Below, one piece after another: positions 18,397 through 27,027 of a stretch of DNA of 64,000 bases (its first letter is position 1; every line of letters begins with the position of its first letter). The notes beneath the pieces were generated by a model, which worked only from the letters and a program-made list of their open reading frames with translations, ran no database searches and was not told where the DNA came from. Location of the stretch: NCBI GenBank assembly GCA_016214845.1, contig JACRMS010000039.1, positions 56,810-120,809 on the forward strand, in the 5' to 3' direction. The stretch comes from Nitrospirota bacterium. Lineage in GTDB: Bacteria > Nitrospirota > Thermodesulfovibrionia > UBA6902. Position numbers and translations under genes: made by a program.

Positions 18397-18756
18397 ATGG
18401 AAAATATCTTCTTGATCGCATCTGTGATAAGCGCACTGACGGCAGTGACAACTTCATTGCGCGCGCTCGGCAAGTCGCGCGAATATGCGAGAGACAACTC
18501 AAAGTCGGATATTCAGGATAGCTGCCGTATAGCCGGCTGCGGCAAACAGGAAACAAAAAGCCCCGGTCTCTGGCAGCACATACTTGTGACCGCTATCTGG
18601 TTTGTCCTGTCAGTTGTTTTAGCATTGCCGTCAATAATACAGAGATGGCAAACTCATAAAGGCAGCGCCCTTCTTTTATGGGTCCCGCCGTTATTGTTGT
18701 TGATTGTTTTACTGTGGTATATCTGGCGGAAAGTCTTTAATACGCGTGGGGATTAG
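18397..18756 (+). CDS. small membrane protein, unknown
   Basis: A 119-residue frame, the only plus-strand candidate next to nifH. An N-terminal hydrophobic stretch (ENIFLIASVISALTAVTTSL) is followed by a charged region with two Cys. Two strong membrane segments come next (ILVTAIWFVLSVVLALPSII and LLLWVPPLLLLIVLLWYIW), with a short positively charged tail. I do not recognise a family. The ribosome site is weak: a CAGGAG lies about 24 bases from the ATG. It is divergent from nifH across the promoter region. A real gene is likely because the membrane pattern is clean, but the start is unsure. Confidence 0.5.
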   Translation: MENIFLIASVISALTAVTTSLRALGKSREYARDNSKSDIQDSCRIAGCGKQETKSPGLWQHILVTAIWFVLSVVLALPSIIQRWQTHKGSALLLWVPPLLLLIVLLWYIWRKVFNTRGD

Positions 18757-18856
18757 TAGAGATACTCAGAATATGTTATTACTGATAGCTTCATGTTTCA
18801 CCCACTACGCTTTACGCATCACGCATTACGATTTCATCTCCGGTGATATAGGTTTC

Positions 18857-19480
18857 TTACAATTCCTCTACAAAAAAATTCTCTTCTTTTTCTCTTCCAA
18901 CCGTCGTCTCAGGGCCATGACCTGAAAGGATAACGGTGTTATCGGGAAGACTGATTATCCTTTTGAACGATCCCTTAAGCTGTGTCATGTCCCCGCCGTA
19001 GAAGTCAGTCCTCCCCACGGAGCCCTGGAAAATTGTGTCGCCTGTAAACACCACGCCCTCCCCGTACAGACAAATTCCCCCGGGACTGTGCCCAGGGGTA
19101 TGCAGGACCTGGAAAAGTATGTCCCCGACCCGCACTTCATCGCCTTCATTAAGAAACCCGTCCGGCTCCGGCAGGTCTTCAACCTCATAGCCCCAGAAGG
19201 ACGCCTGGTCCCTGACGCCCTTATACAACTCCATATCGTCGTTGTGCACTAAAATTTTTGCGCCCGTAGCCTTTTTAATATCTCCTGCAGCGCCGATGTG
19301 GTCGAAGTGCGCGTGAGTCAATATTACCGAGTTGACCTGCAGGCCGCTGTCTTTTATCAGCTCAATGACCCTGTCCGGCTCATCTCCCGGGTCAATGACA
19401 ATCGCCTGGTCCGATATTTCGTCTGCTACTATATAACAATTCTCCTGAAGCGGCCCGATAACGAGCTTTTTGATAACCAT
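18857..19480 (-). CDS. metallo-beta-lactamase-fold hydrolase (glyoxalase II-like)
   Basis: A 207-residue single-domain MBL-fold hydrolase. The metal site THAHFDHIG (HxHxDH) is near residue 55, followed by LHTPGHSPGGICLY with the third-His motif, FTGDTIFQGSVGRTDF with the bridging Asp, and LSGHGPETTVGREK. This is the YcbL/GloB-like group, which hydrolyses thioesters such as S-lactoylglutathione or related small substrates; the actual substrate is not known. It lies 12 bases downstream of murJ on the same strand and may be cotranscribed. Confidence 0.85.
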   Translation of the reverse strand: MVIKKLVIGPLQENCYIVADEISDQAIVIDPGDEPDRVIELIKDSGLQVNSVILTHAHFDHIGAAGDIKKATGAKILVHNDDMELYKGVRDQASFWGYEVEDLPEPDGFLNEGDEVRVGDILFQVLHTPGHSPGGICLYGEGVVFTGDTIFQGSVGRTDFYGGDMTQLKGSFKRIISLPDNTVILSGHGPETTVGREKEENFFVEEL

Positions 19481-19492
19481 TAATTTCCTCCT

Positions 19493-21079
19493 TTATTCAA
19501 TACCGGCTTTTACTTTTTTCGCCTTCCGTTCCTTATACATCTTCACGAGATATTTCATCTCATCGCTCCCCAAAAAATGCATGATCGCAAGGTACACTAA
19601 AACAAAGAGCACGATTACTCCCGTCAGGATGCCTGCTTTTTGAATTGTCCTTCCGCCCTGCATCCACATGTCTCCCCTGACAATGGACCAGCTCATGAGC
19701 CCTGTCACGGCGGAGGCGGTCACAACTTTAACAAATGACGCTGCTATCTTTTTACCGTCGATCCTGCCGAGTTTCTTCCTCAGCATTATAAAGAGAATGA
19801 TGAAATTCACTGACGAGGCAATGGCATTGGCAAGGGCGAGCCCGTTGTGTTTCATCGGCTTAAGGAGCAGAAGGCTCAGCACCACGTTTGTAAGCATGGC
19901 AATGGCCGCGATCTTCACAGGGGTTTTTGTATTCTGCATGGAATAAAAGCCGGCCGCAACGATCCTCATGCCGACTATCGCCCATATCCCAAGAGAATAA
20001 AAAAGCAGCGCCTGCGCAGTGCCGGTTGTAGCGGCATAGTCAAACATCCCTCTCTGAAAAAGAATATTCACTATCGGCCCTCTTAAAAATATCAGCCCCG
20101 CCATTGCAGGTATTGTTATGAAGAACAGCAGCCTCAACGCAAACGAAAAATCACTCCTGAGGTTTTCAAACTCACCTTTTGCCGCGTGCGCTGAAAGAGT
20201 CGGAAGAATGGCCATCCCCATTGCTACGCCGAATATGCCTACGGGAAACTGTATCAGCCTCATCGAGTAAAACAGATATGTAATGCTCCCGGCGGGAAGA
20301 TACGAAGCGAGTATATTGCTCACGACAATATTGACCTGATTCACCGACAAGGCAAAAGTGGCGGGTATAAGCAGGACGAAGATTCTTTTAAGTCCGGGGT
20401 GACTGAAGGTTGTATCAAAACCGAGCGTGTATTTGTTTTTGAAAAATGCGGGGAGCTGAAATGCAAACTGAACAAAGCCTCCTGCCATTATTCCTATTGC
20501 CGCGGCCATTATGGGCTGACTGGCCCTTGATTCAAAAAATACAATGCTGAAGATAAGGGTGATATTCAGCATCGCGGGGGCAAGCGCGGGGACAAAAAAA
20601 ATCTTCTTGGTGTTTAGTGCGCCCATCACCAGCGCGGCGAGGCTTATGAACAAAAGGAACGGGAACATGATCCTTGTCAACAGCACTGTCAATGAAAATT
20701 TTTCCGGCGAACTAAGGAACCCCGGGGCAATGACTGTAACGATGGCCGGAGCGATGATAATGCCTGCGAGGCAAATGATCCCGACAACAATGATGATAAA
20801 GGTGAAGGCTATTCTTATGAGCCGGTTCGCCTCTTCCTCGCCATGCTTCTGCCGGTATTCAGTCAATACGGGAATGAAAGCGGCTGACATCGAACCTTCG
20901 GCAAAAAATTCCCTCAGCAGGTTCGGGATCCTGAATGCCGCAAAAAAGGTGTCTGAAAGCCCTGTTGCGCCGAAGAACAACGCAAAGATCATGTCCCTTA
21001 TAAACCCGAGTATCCGGCTTATAAAAGTCGCCGCCGACATCAGTCCGGCCGCCCTGGTTATGTTTTTCTTTTCATCCAT
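19493..21079 (-). CDS. murJ: lipid II flippase MurJ
   Basis: 528 residues with about 14 membrane segments. The N-terminus has the MurJ signature: SAATFISRILGFIRDMIFA, then DTFFAAFRIPNLLREFFAEG and SMSAAFIPVLTEY. Conserved Arg residues in these segments line the lipid II pocket. Further motifs are RIMFPFLLFISLAALVMG and PVGIFGVAMGMAILPTLS. It moves lipid-linked peptidoglycan precursor to the periplasmic side. It is followed on the same strand by the MBL hydrolase and is divergent from rpsT, the common murJ-rpsT arrangement. Confidence 0.95.
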   Translation of the reverse strand: MDEKKNITRAAGLMSAATFISRILGFIRDMIFALFFGATGLSDTFFAAFRIPNLLREFFAEGSMSAAFIPVLTEYRQKHGEEEANRLIRIAFTFIIIVVGIICLAGIIIAPAIVTVIAPGFLSSPEKFSLTVLLTRIMFPFLLFISLAALVMGALNTKKIFFVPALAPAMLNITLIFSIVFFESRASQPIMAAAIGIMAGGFVQFAFQLPAFFKNKYTLGFDTTFSHPGLKRIFVLLIPATFALSVNQVNIVVSNILASYLPAGSITYLFYSMRLIQFPVGIFGVAMGMAILPTLSAHAAKGEFENLRSDFSFALRLLFFITIPAMAGLIFLRGPIVNILFQRGMFDYAATTGTAQALLFYSLGIWAIVGMRIVAAGFYSMQNTKTPVKIAAIAMLTNVVLSLLLLKPMKHNGLALANAIASSVNFIILFIMLRKKLGRIDGKKIAASFVKVVTASAVTGLMSWSIVRGDMWMQGGRTIQKAGILTGVIVLFVLVYLAIMHFLGSDEMKYLVKMYKERKAKKVKAGIE

Positions 21080-21166
21080 CAGCCTTGACTTTCATGCTAA
21101 TTTTCTAATATCTTAGTAACTCAACTATTTTTCGACTCAATTACTATAAACAAGGAGGGCAATCAA

Positions 21167-21463
21167 TTGCCAGCAAAAGCAGCACCTAAAAGAAGCAAGT
21201 CCGTGCTCAAAAGGGCCCGGCAGACAGAAGTAAAGACGCTGAAAAACAAATCAGTGAAGAACCTGCTCAGGACACTTTCCAAAAATGTCAGGGAAGAGGT
21301 CGACAATAAAAACGCTGATGGCGCGAAGGCCATATTAAAGAAAGCGATCTCCGCCATTGACAACGCGGCCAGAAAAAGGATCATCCATGAAAATACCGCT
21401 GCCCGGAAAGTCTCCCAGCTCACAAGGCTCGTCAATTCCCTTTCCCCTTCTGCAGCAGCCTGA
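21167..21463 (+). CDS. rpsT: 30S ribosomal protein S20
   Basis: 98 residues, rich in Lys/Arg: PKRSKSVLKRARQTEVKT, SVKNLLRTLSKNV, KAISAIDNAARKRIIHENTA and RKVSQLTRLV. It binds 16S rRNA early in 30S assembly. It starts at TTG (21167) behind a strong AAGGAGGGC; a UUG start is also typical of rpsT in enterobacteria, where it takes part in autogenous control. The 3' end overlaps the convergent holA gene by 32 bases. Confidence 0.95.
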   Translation: MPAKAAPKRSKSVLKRARQTEVKTLKNKSVKNLLRTLSKNVREEVDNKNADGAKAILKKAISAIDNAARKRIIHENTAARKVSQLTRLVNSLSPSAAA

Positions 21464-22385
21464 CAAGCAGGACCTCAAGCACAAGCTCCGGTCTTCCTGA
21501 TGATTTAATTCCCAGATCAGCTTCATGCAGGTCTTGGAAAATGCCTAAAAAATCTTCTTCCTTAAACTGGGGAAGATATTTTGAAAGCGTCCGGTAAGTG
21601 CCTTCCCTCATCTTTGCGGGCCTCCTGCCCTTGTTTAACCACAGGGAGTAAAACTGTTTGTAGTGCCAGTTCAACGTCCCCAGGATAACGGGAAGTTCGC
21701 CGCTCCGGCCTGAGAAGAAGGTCTTTAAAATCCTGAAGGCCTTTGTGCCCTGCCTTGCTATCAATGAATCGACCAGATCGAAGGTCGTATATTCCCTCAT
21801 CATGCTGGTTGAGTCAATGATGTCCTTGCCGCTGATGGTCTTGTTCCCAAGAGATGTCAGCTTTTCGATCTCCATCAATAAAAGGCCAGCGTCAAATCCC
21901 ACATACTCTATCAAATAATCAACCGCTTCGTCAGACAGCTTCAGTCCTTTCTGCGATGCAGCGTGCTTCAGCCATGCGGGCATGTCCCTTTCCTGGATAT
22001 TCAGGGAATAAACCTTCCAGCCGACATCCAAAGACGCGGCAGGGGCTTTTTGTGAAAAGACCACCATGCAGGTTGTATCAGCAGGCCCTTTCAGATACGG
22101 CGTTAAAGCTTTTACAGCGGCGGCAGGAAACAGGTGAAAGTCTTTTATGACCACCAGCCTCCTTGAGGCCATGAATGGAAGGGTCAATGCTGCATTTAAA
22201 ATTTCGGGAGGCGCTGCGGAAGGATAGAAGGCGCTGTAATTAAAGTCCACAGGGGCGGAGGCAATAACAACCTCGATGATCTTTGAAAGGGCCTCCTCAA
22301 GAAAGCAGCCTTCCTCGCTCCAGATAAAATATAGAGGGCCGGGAAGTCCGTTTTCAACTTCTTTTTGGAGCGCCTTATTTAGCAT
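21432..22385 (-). CDS. holA: DNA polymerase III delta subunit
   Basis: 317 residues of the HolA clamp-loader family. It has the N-terminal PLYFIWSEEGCFLEEAL, FMASRRLVVIKDFHLFP and the C-terminal collar segment TYRTLSKYLPQFKEEDFLGI with DLGIKSSGRPELVLEVLLVR. The delta subunit opens the sliding clamp. The start overlaps the lptE stop by 11 bases and the order leuS-lptE-holA is conserved in many Gram-negatives, so the three genes are one operon. It converges with rpsT with a 32-base overlap. Confidence 0.92.
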   Translation of the reverse strand: MLNKALQKEVENGLPGPLYFIWSEEGCFLEEALSKIIEVVIASAPVDFNYSAFYPSAAPPEILNAALTLPFMASRRLVVIKDFHLFPAAAVKALTPYLKGPADTTCMVVFSQKAPAASLDVGWKVYSLNIQERDMPAWLKHAASQKGLKLSDEAVDYLIEYVGFDAGLLLMEIEKLTSLGNKTISGKDIIDSTSMMREYTTFDLVDSLIARQGTKAFRILKTFFSGRSGELPVILGTLNWHYKQFYSLWLNKGRRPAKMREGTYRTLSKYLPQFKEEDFLGIFQDLHEADLGIKSSGRPELVLEVLLVRLLQKGKGN

Positions 22386-22908
22386 ACGTCATGACGATCC
22401 TGCCTACTATCTCTTTTGCGATCTCGCTGCAAGCCTTGTCCGTGGACCTTTCCTTTTCCGCGACACTGTCACTGACTGTCCCGGTTGTCTGGAAGGTGAT
22501 CTTTATCGGCGACTCCATTGTCTTAAATTCGGTGATCTTTCCCCTGTCGTTGAGCTTGATGTTGACCCGCATTGTTATTACCTGTTCCTTGATCTTATCA
22601 TCGACTGCCGCGATAGCGCCAAGCTCGAAGGTCGTCACAGTCGCCTCAAGCATGGCATCACCCCCCGCACCTTTGACCTCAATGCCTTCATTTATAAACT
22701 CCTTTGAAAGGGCGTTGTGAAGCCTTTCCTCCAGCCTCGGCTCATAGGTTTTATTCTGAACGGGATTTATCGTTATGGAGTTAAACGGCAGAAGCTTGGA
22801 ACCGACCATGTGGTAGCCGCAAGATGAAAGTAAGAAGTAAGAAGTGAGAAGTAAGAAGTAAAAAGCAATAGATAAAAGACCTCTCTCATTTATTTTTATT
22901 TTTCTCAT
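22375..22908 (-). CDS. lptE: LPS-assembly lipoprotein LptE
   Basis: 177 residues. The lipobox LLSSCGYHMVG places the lipidated Cys at residue 30. The mature part has YEPRLEERLHNALSKEF and the VTTFELG-RVNIKL strands typical of LptE, the plug of the LptD translocon. The hydrophobic core of the signal peptide (about residues 14-28, FYFLLLTSYFLLSS) is encoded entirely by an arm repeat of the GAAGT type (22826-22865), the reverse complement of the repeat used between genes elsewhere. The gene lies between leuS and holA in the usual order. Confidence 0.9.
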   Translation of the reverse strand: MRKIKINERGLLSIAFYFLLLTSYFLLSSCGYHMVGSKLLPFNSITINPVQNKTYEPRLEERLHNALSKEFINEGIEVKGAGGDAMLEATVTTFELGAIAAVDDKIKEQVITMRVNIKLNDRGKITEFKTMESPIKITFQTTGTVSDSVAEKERSTDKACSEIAKEIVGRIVMTYAK

Positions 22909-22944
22909 TATCTAACTTCCCATTTCCTACTTCTAACTTCTTAC
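22826..22944. repeat. arm repeat of GAAGTAAGAAGT type at lptE start
   Basis: The left arm (22826-22865, AAGTAAGAAGTAAGAAGTGA and on) and the right arm (about 22914-22944, TTCCTACTTCTAACTTCTTA) are inverted copies around a 48-base spacer. The left arm codes the LptE signal peptide; the right arm touches the end of leuS. Same family as the arms at 34438 and 34841. Confidence 0.8.
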
Positions 22945-22949
22945 TTATT

Positions 22950-25415
22950 TTAAACCACTATATTGACAAGCTTGCCTTTGACGACCACAACTTTTTTCAA
23001 CGTCTTACCCTTAATATATTCCTGGACCTTCGGAGCTGAGAAGGCCTTTTCCTTAACAGCGTCATCATCAAGCCCCGCAGGTATCAGGATCTTGCCCCTC
23101 ACCTTTCCGTTTACCTGTATCACAAGCTCGACCTCTTCTTCCTTTACGATCTCCTCGTCCCACACAGGCCAGGGTTCTTTCTGGATGCTCTTCTTGCCGC
23201 CGGCCTGCTCCCAGAGCTCTTCTGTAATATGCGGGGCAAAAGGAGACAGGAGCAGTAGCATCTGCTCAATACTGAACTTCAAAACACCATGGTCCTCTTT
23301 GCTCAGCGGACTAAATGCAGTGATCTCATTAATAAGCTCCATCAGCGCCGCGATAGCAGTATTAAAATGATAATCGCGTTCAATGCTGTTTGTGACCCTC
23401 TTGATGGTCTGATGTGTTTTTCGTAAAAGTGCGGAAGCCCCGGAGTTCAAAACAGGGAGAACGTTTTCTCCTTTTGCACTTTTGCTCTTTTGCACTTCTG
23501 CACTATTTTTATAAACAATCCCCCATATCCTGTTCAAAAACCTGGACGCCCCATCCACTCCCTGGTCCGACCATTCGAGGTCCCTCTCAGGCGGGGCCGC
23601 GAACATGCAGAAGACCCTCACGGTGTCAGCGCCGTATTTGTTGATCAGAAAATCCGGGTCTACGACATTGCCCTTTGACTTGGACATCTTTGCGCCGTCC
23701 TTGATTACCATCCCCTGCGTCAGGAGGCTGGTAAAGGGTTCATCGACTTTTATGAGGCCGATATCCCTTATGACCTTTGTGAAAAAGCGTGAATAAAGCA
23801 GATGAAGGACCGCGTGTTCAATCCCTCCGATGTACTGATCAACCGGCATCCAGTAAGAGAGGGCTGATTGCTGATTGCCGAGGGCTGAATTTAAATCGAT
23901 CTTCTCATTCCCTCCAAGACAGTACGCGATAAAATACCACGATGAATCCACGAAGGTGTCCATCGTGTCCGTCTCTCTCCGCGCGTCTTTTCCGCACCGG
24001 GAACATTTTGTGTTTATAAAATCCTTCGACTCAGACAGCGGAGACGCGCCCTTGCCTTTAAACACAACATCCTGTGGAAGCACCACCGGCAATTCGCTTT
24101 CAGGCACCGGCACAGCGCCGCAAGTGTCGCAATAGATTATCGGGATCGGTGTCCCCCAATACCTCTGACGGGAAATGCCCCAGTCCCTCAGCTTGTAATT
24201 GACAACCTTCTTACCGAAGCCCTTTTGTTCGATATGATCGGCAATCTTCTCTCTCGCTTCTTTGCTTGACAGTCCGGAGAATTGTGCGGAGTTGATAAGA
24301 ACGCCATCGTCTTCAAAGGCCTTGTCTGTCTTCTGTCTTCTGTCCTCTGTCTTCTGAGGTATTATTACCTCTTTTATTGGTAAATCATATTTCGTCGCAA
24401 AATCAAAATCCCGCTGGTCATGCGCTGGCACTGCCATGACTGCGCCTGTGCCGTATTCCATAAGAACGAAATTGGCAGCCCAGATCGGTATCTTATCCCC
24501 GGTCAGCGGATTCTCCGCGTAATGACCTGTGAAGACGCCCTCCTTTTTCTCAGGGTCGTCTGAGAGAGAGGCTATCGCCTTCAACGTCTCTTCATCTTTT
24601 ACCAGCTCGGTTACCAGCGGATGCTTCTTTGCAATGCTCATGAACGTCGCGCCATAAAGCGTATCCTGTCTCGTGGTGAAGATCCTGATCTTCCTGTCCA
24701 TGCCCGCGATCTTAAAATCAACCTCAACTCCCTCGCTTCGCCCGATCCAGTTGCGCTGCATGGTTACGACCTTCTCAGGCCAGCCCGTGAGAGTGTCCGC
24801 GTCTTTCAGGAGCTCCTCGGCATAACTTGTGATCTTAAAAAACCACTGCTCAAGCTCCTTCTGTATCACAACGCTGTCGCAGCGCCAGCACTTTTCATCT
24901 ATGACCTGCTCATTTGCAAGGACTGTCTCGCACGAAGGACACCAGTTGACAGCGGAAGTTTTTTTATAGGCGAGCCCCCGTTCAAGCATTTTGAGGAAGA
25001 ACCACTGGTTCCATCTGTAATACTCAGGCTTGCAGGTTGTGACTTCCCTCTGCCAGTCATAGCTCAGGCCTATCTTCTTTAACTGCGCCCTCATGTAGTC
25101 AATATTTTCAAAGGTCCATTTCGCGGGATGCACCCCGTGTTTTATTGCGGCGTTCTCTGCGGGCAGGCCGAATGAATCCCAGCCCATCGGGTGAAGCACG
25201 TTGAATCCGCGCATCCTCTTGTACCTGGTGATGACGTCCCCGATGGCGTAATTTCTCACGTGCCCCATGTGGATCCTGCCGGAGGGGTACGGAAACATCT
25301 CAAGGCAGTAGAACTTCGGGAGATCATCATCTTCCCTGACAGCAAACAGGTCCTCTTTCACCCAGTGTTCCTGCCGCCTGCTTTCTATGTTTTTAGGGTC
25401 ATATCTTTCTTCCAA
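22950..25415 (-). CDS. leuS: leucyl-tRNA synthetase
   Basis: 821 residues from a TTG at 25415 with GGAGG upstream. Class I motifs: [17 protein letters not shown] (HIGH) near residue 45 and [11 protein letters not shown] (KMSKS) near 570. The editing-domain threonine-rich loop is [10 protein letters not shown], and there are zinc-like Cys clusters (CPSC, CWRC). It charges tRNA-Leu and edits mischarged product. Two repeat-coded insertions are visible. One is [11 protein letters not shown] near residues 352-365, between the editing domain and catalytic core. The other is [12 protein letters not shown] near 636-650, before the anticodon-binding domain. Both lie in loops that vary in length in this family. 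Confidence 0.96.
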   Translation of the reverse strand: MEERYDPKNIESRRQEHWVKEDLFAVREDDDLPKFYCLEMFPYPSGRIHMGHVRNYAIGDVITRYKRMRGFNVLHPMGWDSFGLPAENAAIKHGVHPAKWTFENIDYMRAQLKKIGLSYDWQREVTTCKPEYYRWNQWFFLKMLERGLAYKKTSAVNWCPSCETVLANEQVIDEKCWRCDSVVIQKELEQWFFKITSYAEELLKDADTLTGWPEKVVTMQRNWIGRSEGVEVDFKIAGMDRKIRIFTTRQDTLYGATFMSIAKKHPLVTELVKDEETLKAIASLSDDPEKKEGVFTGHYAENPLTGDKIPIWAANFVLMEYGTGAVMAVPAHDQRDFDFATKYDLPIKEVIIPQKTEDRRQKTDKAFEDDGVLINSAQFSGLSSKEAREKIADHIEQKGFGKKVVNYKLRDWGISRQRYWGTPIPIIYCDTCGAVPVPESELPVVLPQDVVFKGKGASPLSESKDFINTKCSRCGKDARRETDTMDTFVDSSWYFIAYCLGGNEKIDLNSALGNQQSALSYWMPVDQYIGGIEHAVLHLLYSRFFTKVIRDIGLIKVDEPFTSLLTQGMVIKDGAKMSKSKGNVVDPDFLINKYGADTVRVFCMFAAPPERDLEWSDQGVDGASRFLNRIWGIVYKNSAEVQKSKSAKGENVLPVLNSGASALLRKTHQTIKRVTNSIERDYHFNTAIAALMELINEITAFSPLSKEDHGVLKFSIEQMLLLLSPFAPHITEELWEQAGGKKSIQKEPWPVWDEEIVKEEEVELVIQVNGKVRGKILIPAGLDDDAVKEKAFSAPKVQEYIKGKTLKKVVVVKGKLVNIVV

Positions 25416-25439
25416 GAAACGCCTCCGCTCATGCTTTAA

Positions 25440-25748
25440 AATAAGTTTTGTATTGTACCATAATCAAACTGCCAGCGGCAGGACACAATGTCTGAAAGAA
25501 TTCTTGCATATGCAACAATTATTGCATTCTAAAAAGTTTGTTGTTTTTAAAGTGTTATCTTCCACGCGCGGCTTTGCGTCAAGATTTGTTGCTCTTTATG
25601 GCTTTCAGTGGAAAAAGCGAAATACTCCTATCCCTTTGATTCATCGAAATAAAATTTTCAACTAAATTGTTTAGCACTTTTTTTGCTCAGTACCGGGCAG
25701 GTGTATTTCGCAGATCCGTCGCGGAGACGCGCAGAAATGAAGGTGTAA
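25440..25748. other. intergenic gap between leuS and the HMA gene
   Basis: About 309 bases with no credible gene. It is AT-rich and contains divergent promoters by position only. A weak sigma-54-like TAGCACTTTTTTTGCT at 25672-25687 has AG in place of the conserved GG. No hairpin of the arm-repeat families is seen. Confidence 0.5.
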
Positions 25749-26051
25749 ATGAGAATGATTCGAGCGATGATAATTATTTGTTGTCTGTTCGTACCGGTTG
25801 CTTATGCTCATGCAGAGGAACAGAATATAGTAATGGAAGTCGAGGGGTTAAACTGCGAGGTCTGTCCGTTAATTGTAAAAGAGTCCCTGTCAAAAATACA
25901 CGGAGTAAAGGATGTCATTATGTCCCCTGAAGAAGAAAAAATAGTCCTTATTGCCGATGAGTCCGTTGCAGATAGGACGTTAATTAATACCTTGGGAAAA
26001 GCAGGGCCTTACAATGTCAGGTCCATTAAACGCTGTGACTATCAGAGGTGA
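25749..26051 (+). CDS. periplasmic heavy-metal-associated (HMA) domain protein
   Basis: 100 residues with a cleavable signal peptide (MIIICCLFVPVAYAHAEE) and one HMA domain of the MerP/CopZ kind. The metal motif is EGLNCEVCPLIVKESLSKI (CxxC with the usual Gly-Leu lead), then GVKDVIMSPEEEKIVLI. It should bind a soft metal ion or a selenium/sulfur species in the periplasm. Its stop overlaps the GTG start of the rhodanese lipoprotein by four bases, so the two are translationally coupled and probably act together. The start has AAGGTGTAA before ATG. Confidence 0.8.
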   Translation: MRMIRAMIIICCLFVPVAYAHAEEQNIVMEVEGLNCEVCPLIVKESLSKIHGVKDVIMSPEEEKIVLIADESVADRTLINTLGKAGPYNVRSIKRCDYQR

Positions 26052-26494
26052 ACTTGAATGCGATGACCCGGCATTACACGATCATTTTACTTGCCATTAT
26101 TCTTGCCCTGCCCGGATGCTCTCTGCGGCAAACCACAACCGCCGGCAAAAACGCCGCTTTTGAAGATATAAATTCCGTACCCCGCGTTACTTCGCAGGAG
26201 CTCAAGGACCGCCTCGACAAAGGCGAACCCATTCTGATTGCAGATGTCCGCTCGGTAAAAGCGTATGATACCATGCGCGTGGCAGGCGCGGTATCAATCC
26301 CTTTTAAAGAGATCGAATCCCGGCTGAATGACCTCCCCCGCGACAGGGAGATCGTCTTTTACTGAAACTGACCTGCCGAGCACATCAGCGCCCGTGCGGC
26401 GCTGCTGTTATATAAGCGCGGATTCACCCGCCTGTCTGTCTTGCACGGCGGGCTCGCGGACTGGAAGCAGGCTGGTTTCCCGGTGGAGCCGTAA
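26048..26494 (+). CDS. rhodanese-like lipoprotein with two in-frame UGA codons (candidate selenoprotein)
   Basis: Read through TGA at 26363-26365 and 26369-26371, the frame gives 148 residues ending at TAA 26492-26494. It starts at GTG 26048. A lipobox ALPGCSL is followed by a rhodanese domain: VTSQELKDRLDKGEPILIAD, RVAGAVSIPFKEIE, REIVFY, then UGA-Asn-UGA-Pro, AEHISARAALLLYKRGF and LHGGLADWKQAGFPVEP. In this rhodanese subgroup the loop is normally C-x-C-P, so both UGAs fall exactly on the cysteines, including the catalytic one. Coding character and family match continue without a break after them. A stem-loop fitting a bacterial SECIS follows at 26386-26404. Double nonsense in a pseudogene is the alternative. 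SelA/SelB/tRNA-Sec genes are not in this window. Confidence 0.7.
26386..26404 (+). promoter_or_regulatory. candidate SECIS hairpin
   Basis: CAGCGCC-CGTGC-GGCGCTG forms a perfect 7-bp stem with a 5-base loop whose second base is G. It lies 14 bases after the second UGA and 20 after the first, inside the coding frame. Its loop is 21 and 27 bases from the UGAs, within the usual range for bacterial SECIS elements. Confidence 0.5.
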
Positions 26495-26589
26495 AAAAAT
26501 AAATTTTAAAATTCTTTCCTTCTTGCAATCCCAAATGCTTGGTGCAATAATGACTATCATGAACCAGTCAATTATAAAAAGAGGCTGTT

Positions 26590-26696
26590 TGCCACGAATA
26601 TGCACGAATACACACGAATAAATAATGGGCAGGGACAAACAGCCATTCGCCATGCTGCTGCAAATAATTCGTGTCTATTCGTGATAATTCGTGACT
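26590..26696. repeat. arm repeat of CACGAAT type
   Basis: The left arm GCCACGAATATGCACGAATA and right arm TTCGTGTCTATTCGTGATAA are inverted copies around a spacer of about 45 bases. It fills the space between the rhodanese gene and the 59-residue ORF. Confidence 0.7.
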
Positions 26697-26715
26697 AAAA
26701 CAGAAAGGGGGAATT

Positions 26716-26895
26716 ATGCAGGCAGAGGTAAAAATCGTTGAAGGCGGGCAAACAATAAAAACAGAGAAGATGAAACTTAAGAAAGTGAAAGAGTTCAGCG
26801 ATGGCATTGTTCTTTATGAGAATGAAGATGGCGGGGCTGTTGTGTACTTCGGCAAAAAGAATGAATATATTTTAATCTCCATTGATATGGCTTAG
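26716..26895 (+). CDS. 59-residue hypothetical protein
   Basis: A short frame starting at ATG 26716 behind AAAGGGGG with good spacing. The product has alternating charged and hydrophobic residues: EVKIVEGGQTIKTEKMKLKK, EFSDGIVLYENEDGGAVVYF and NEYILISIDMA. The pattern suggests a small mostly-beta protein. No family recognised. It is followed by a strong hairpin with a T-run (26952-27003), which would end its transcript, so it looks like a separate small gene between the rhodanese and the NicO-like transporter. Confidence 0.6.
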   Translation: MQAEVKIVEGGQTIKTEKMKLKKVKEFSDGIVLYENEDGGAVVYFGKKNEYILISIDMA

Positions 26896-26951
26896 GTAGC
26901 GATAAGCTTGACACACTTCTTTTTGTATGTTATTAATATAACCACAACAAG

Positions 26952-27003
26952 CCACGAAGGCTTTAACGGCAAAAACGCCGGAACGCTTTCGTGGTTTTTT
27001 TTA
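26952..27003 (+). terminator. rho-independent terminator or leader hairpin
   Basis: CCACGAAGGC pairs with GCTTTCGTGG (one G-T pair), with an inner CGGC/GCCG hairpin, followed by eight T. It lies between the small ORF and the NicO-like gene and could act as terminator for the first or as an attenuator for the second. Confidence 0.7.
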
Positions 27004-27027
27004 TTTTTAGAGACAGGAGAAAAAATT

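Noticed and set aside
25672..25687. Sigma-54-like TAGCACTTTTTTTGCT before the HMA gene
   Set aside because: Spacing fits, but the almost invariant GG of the -24 element is AG; too weak to list as a promoter.
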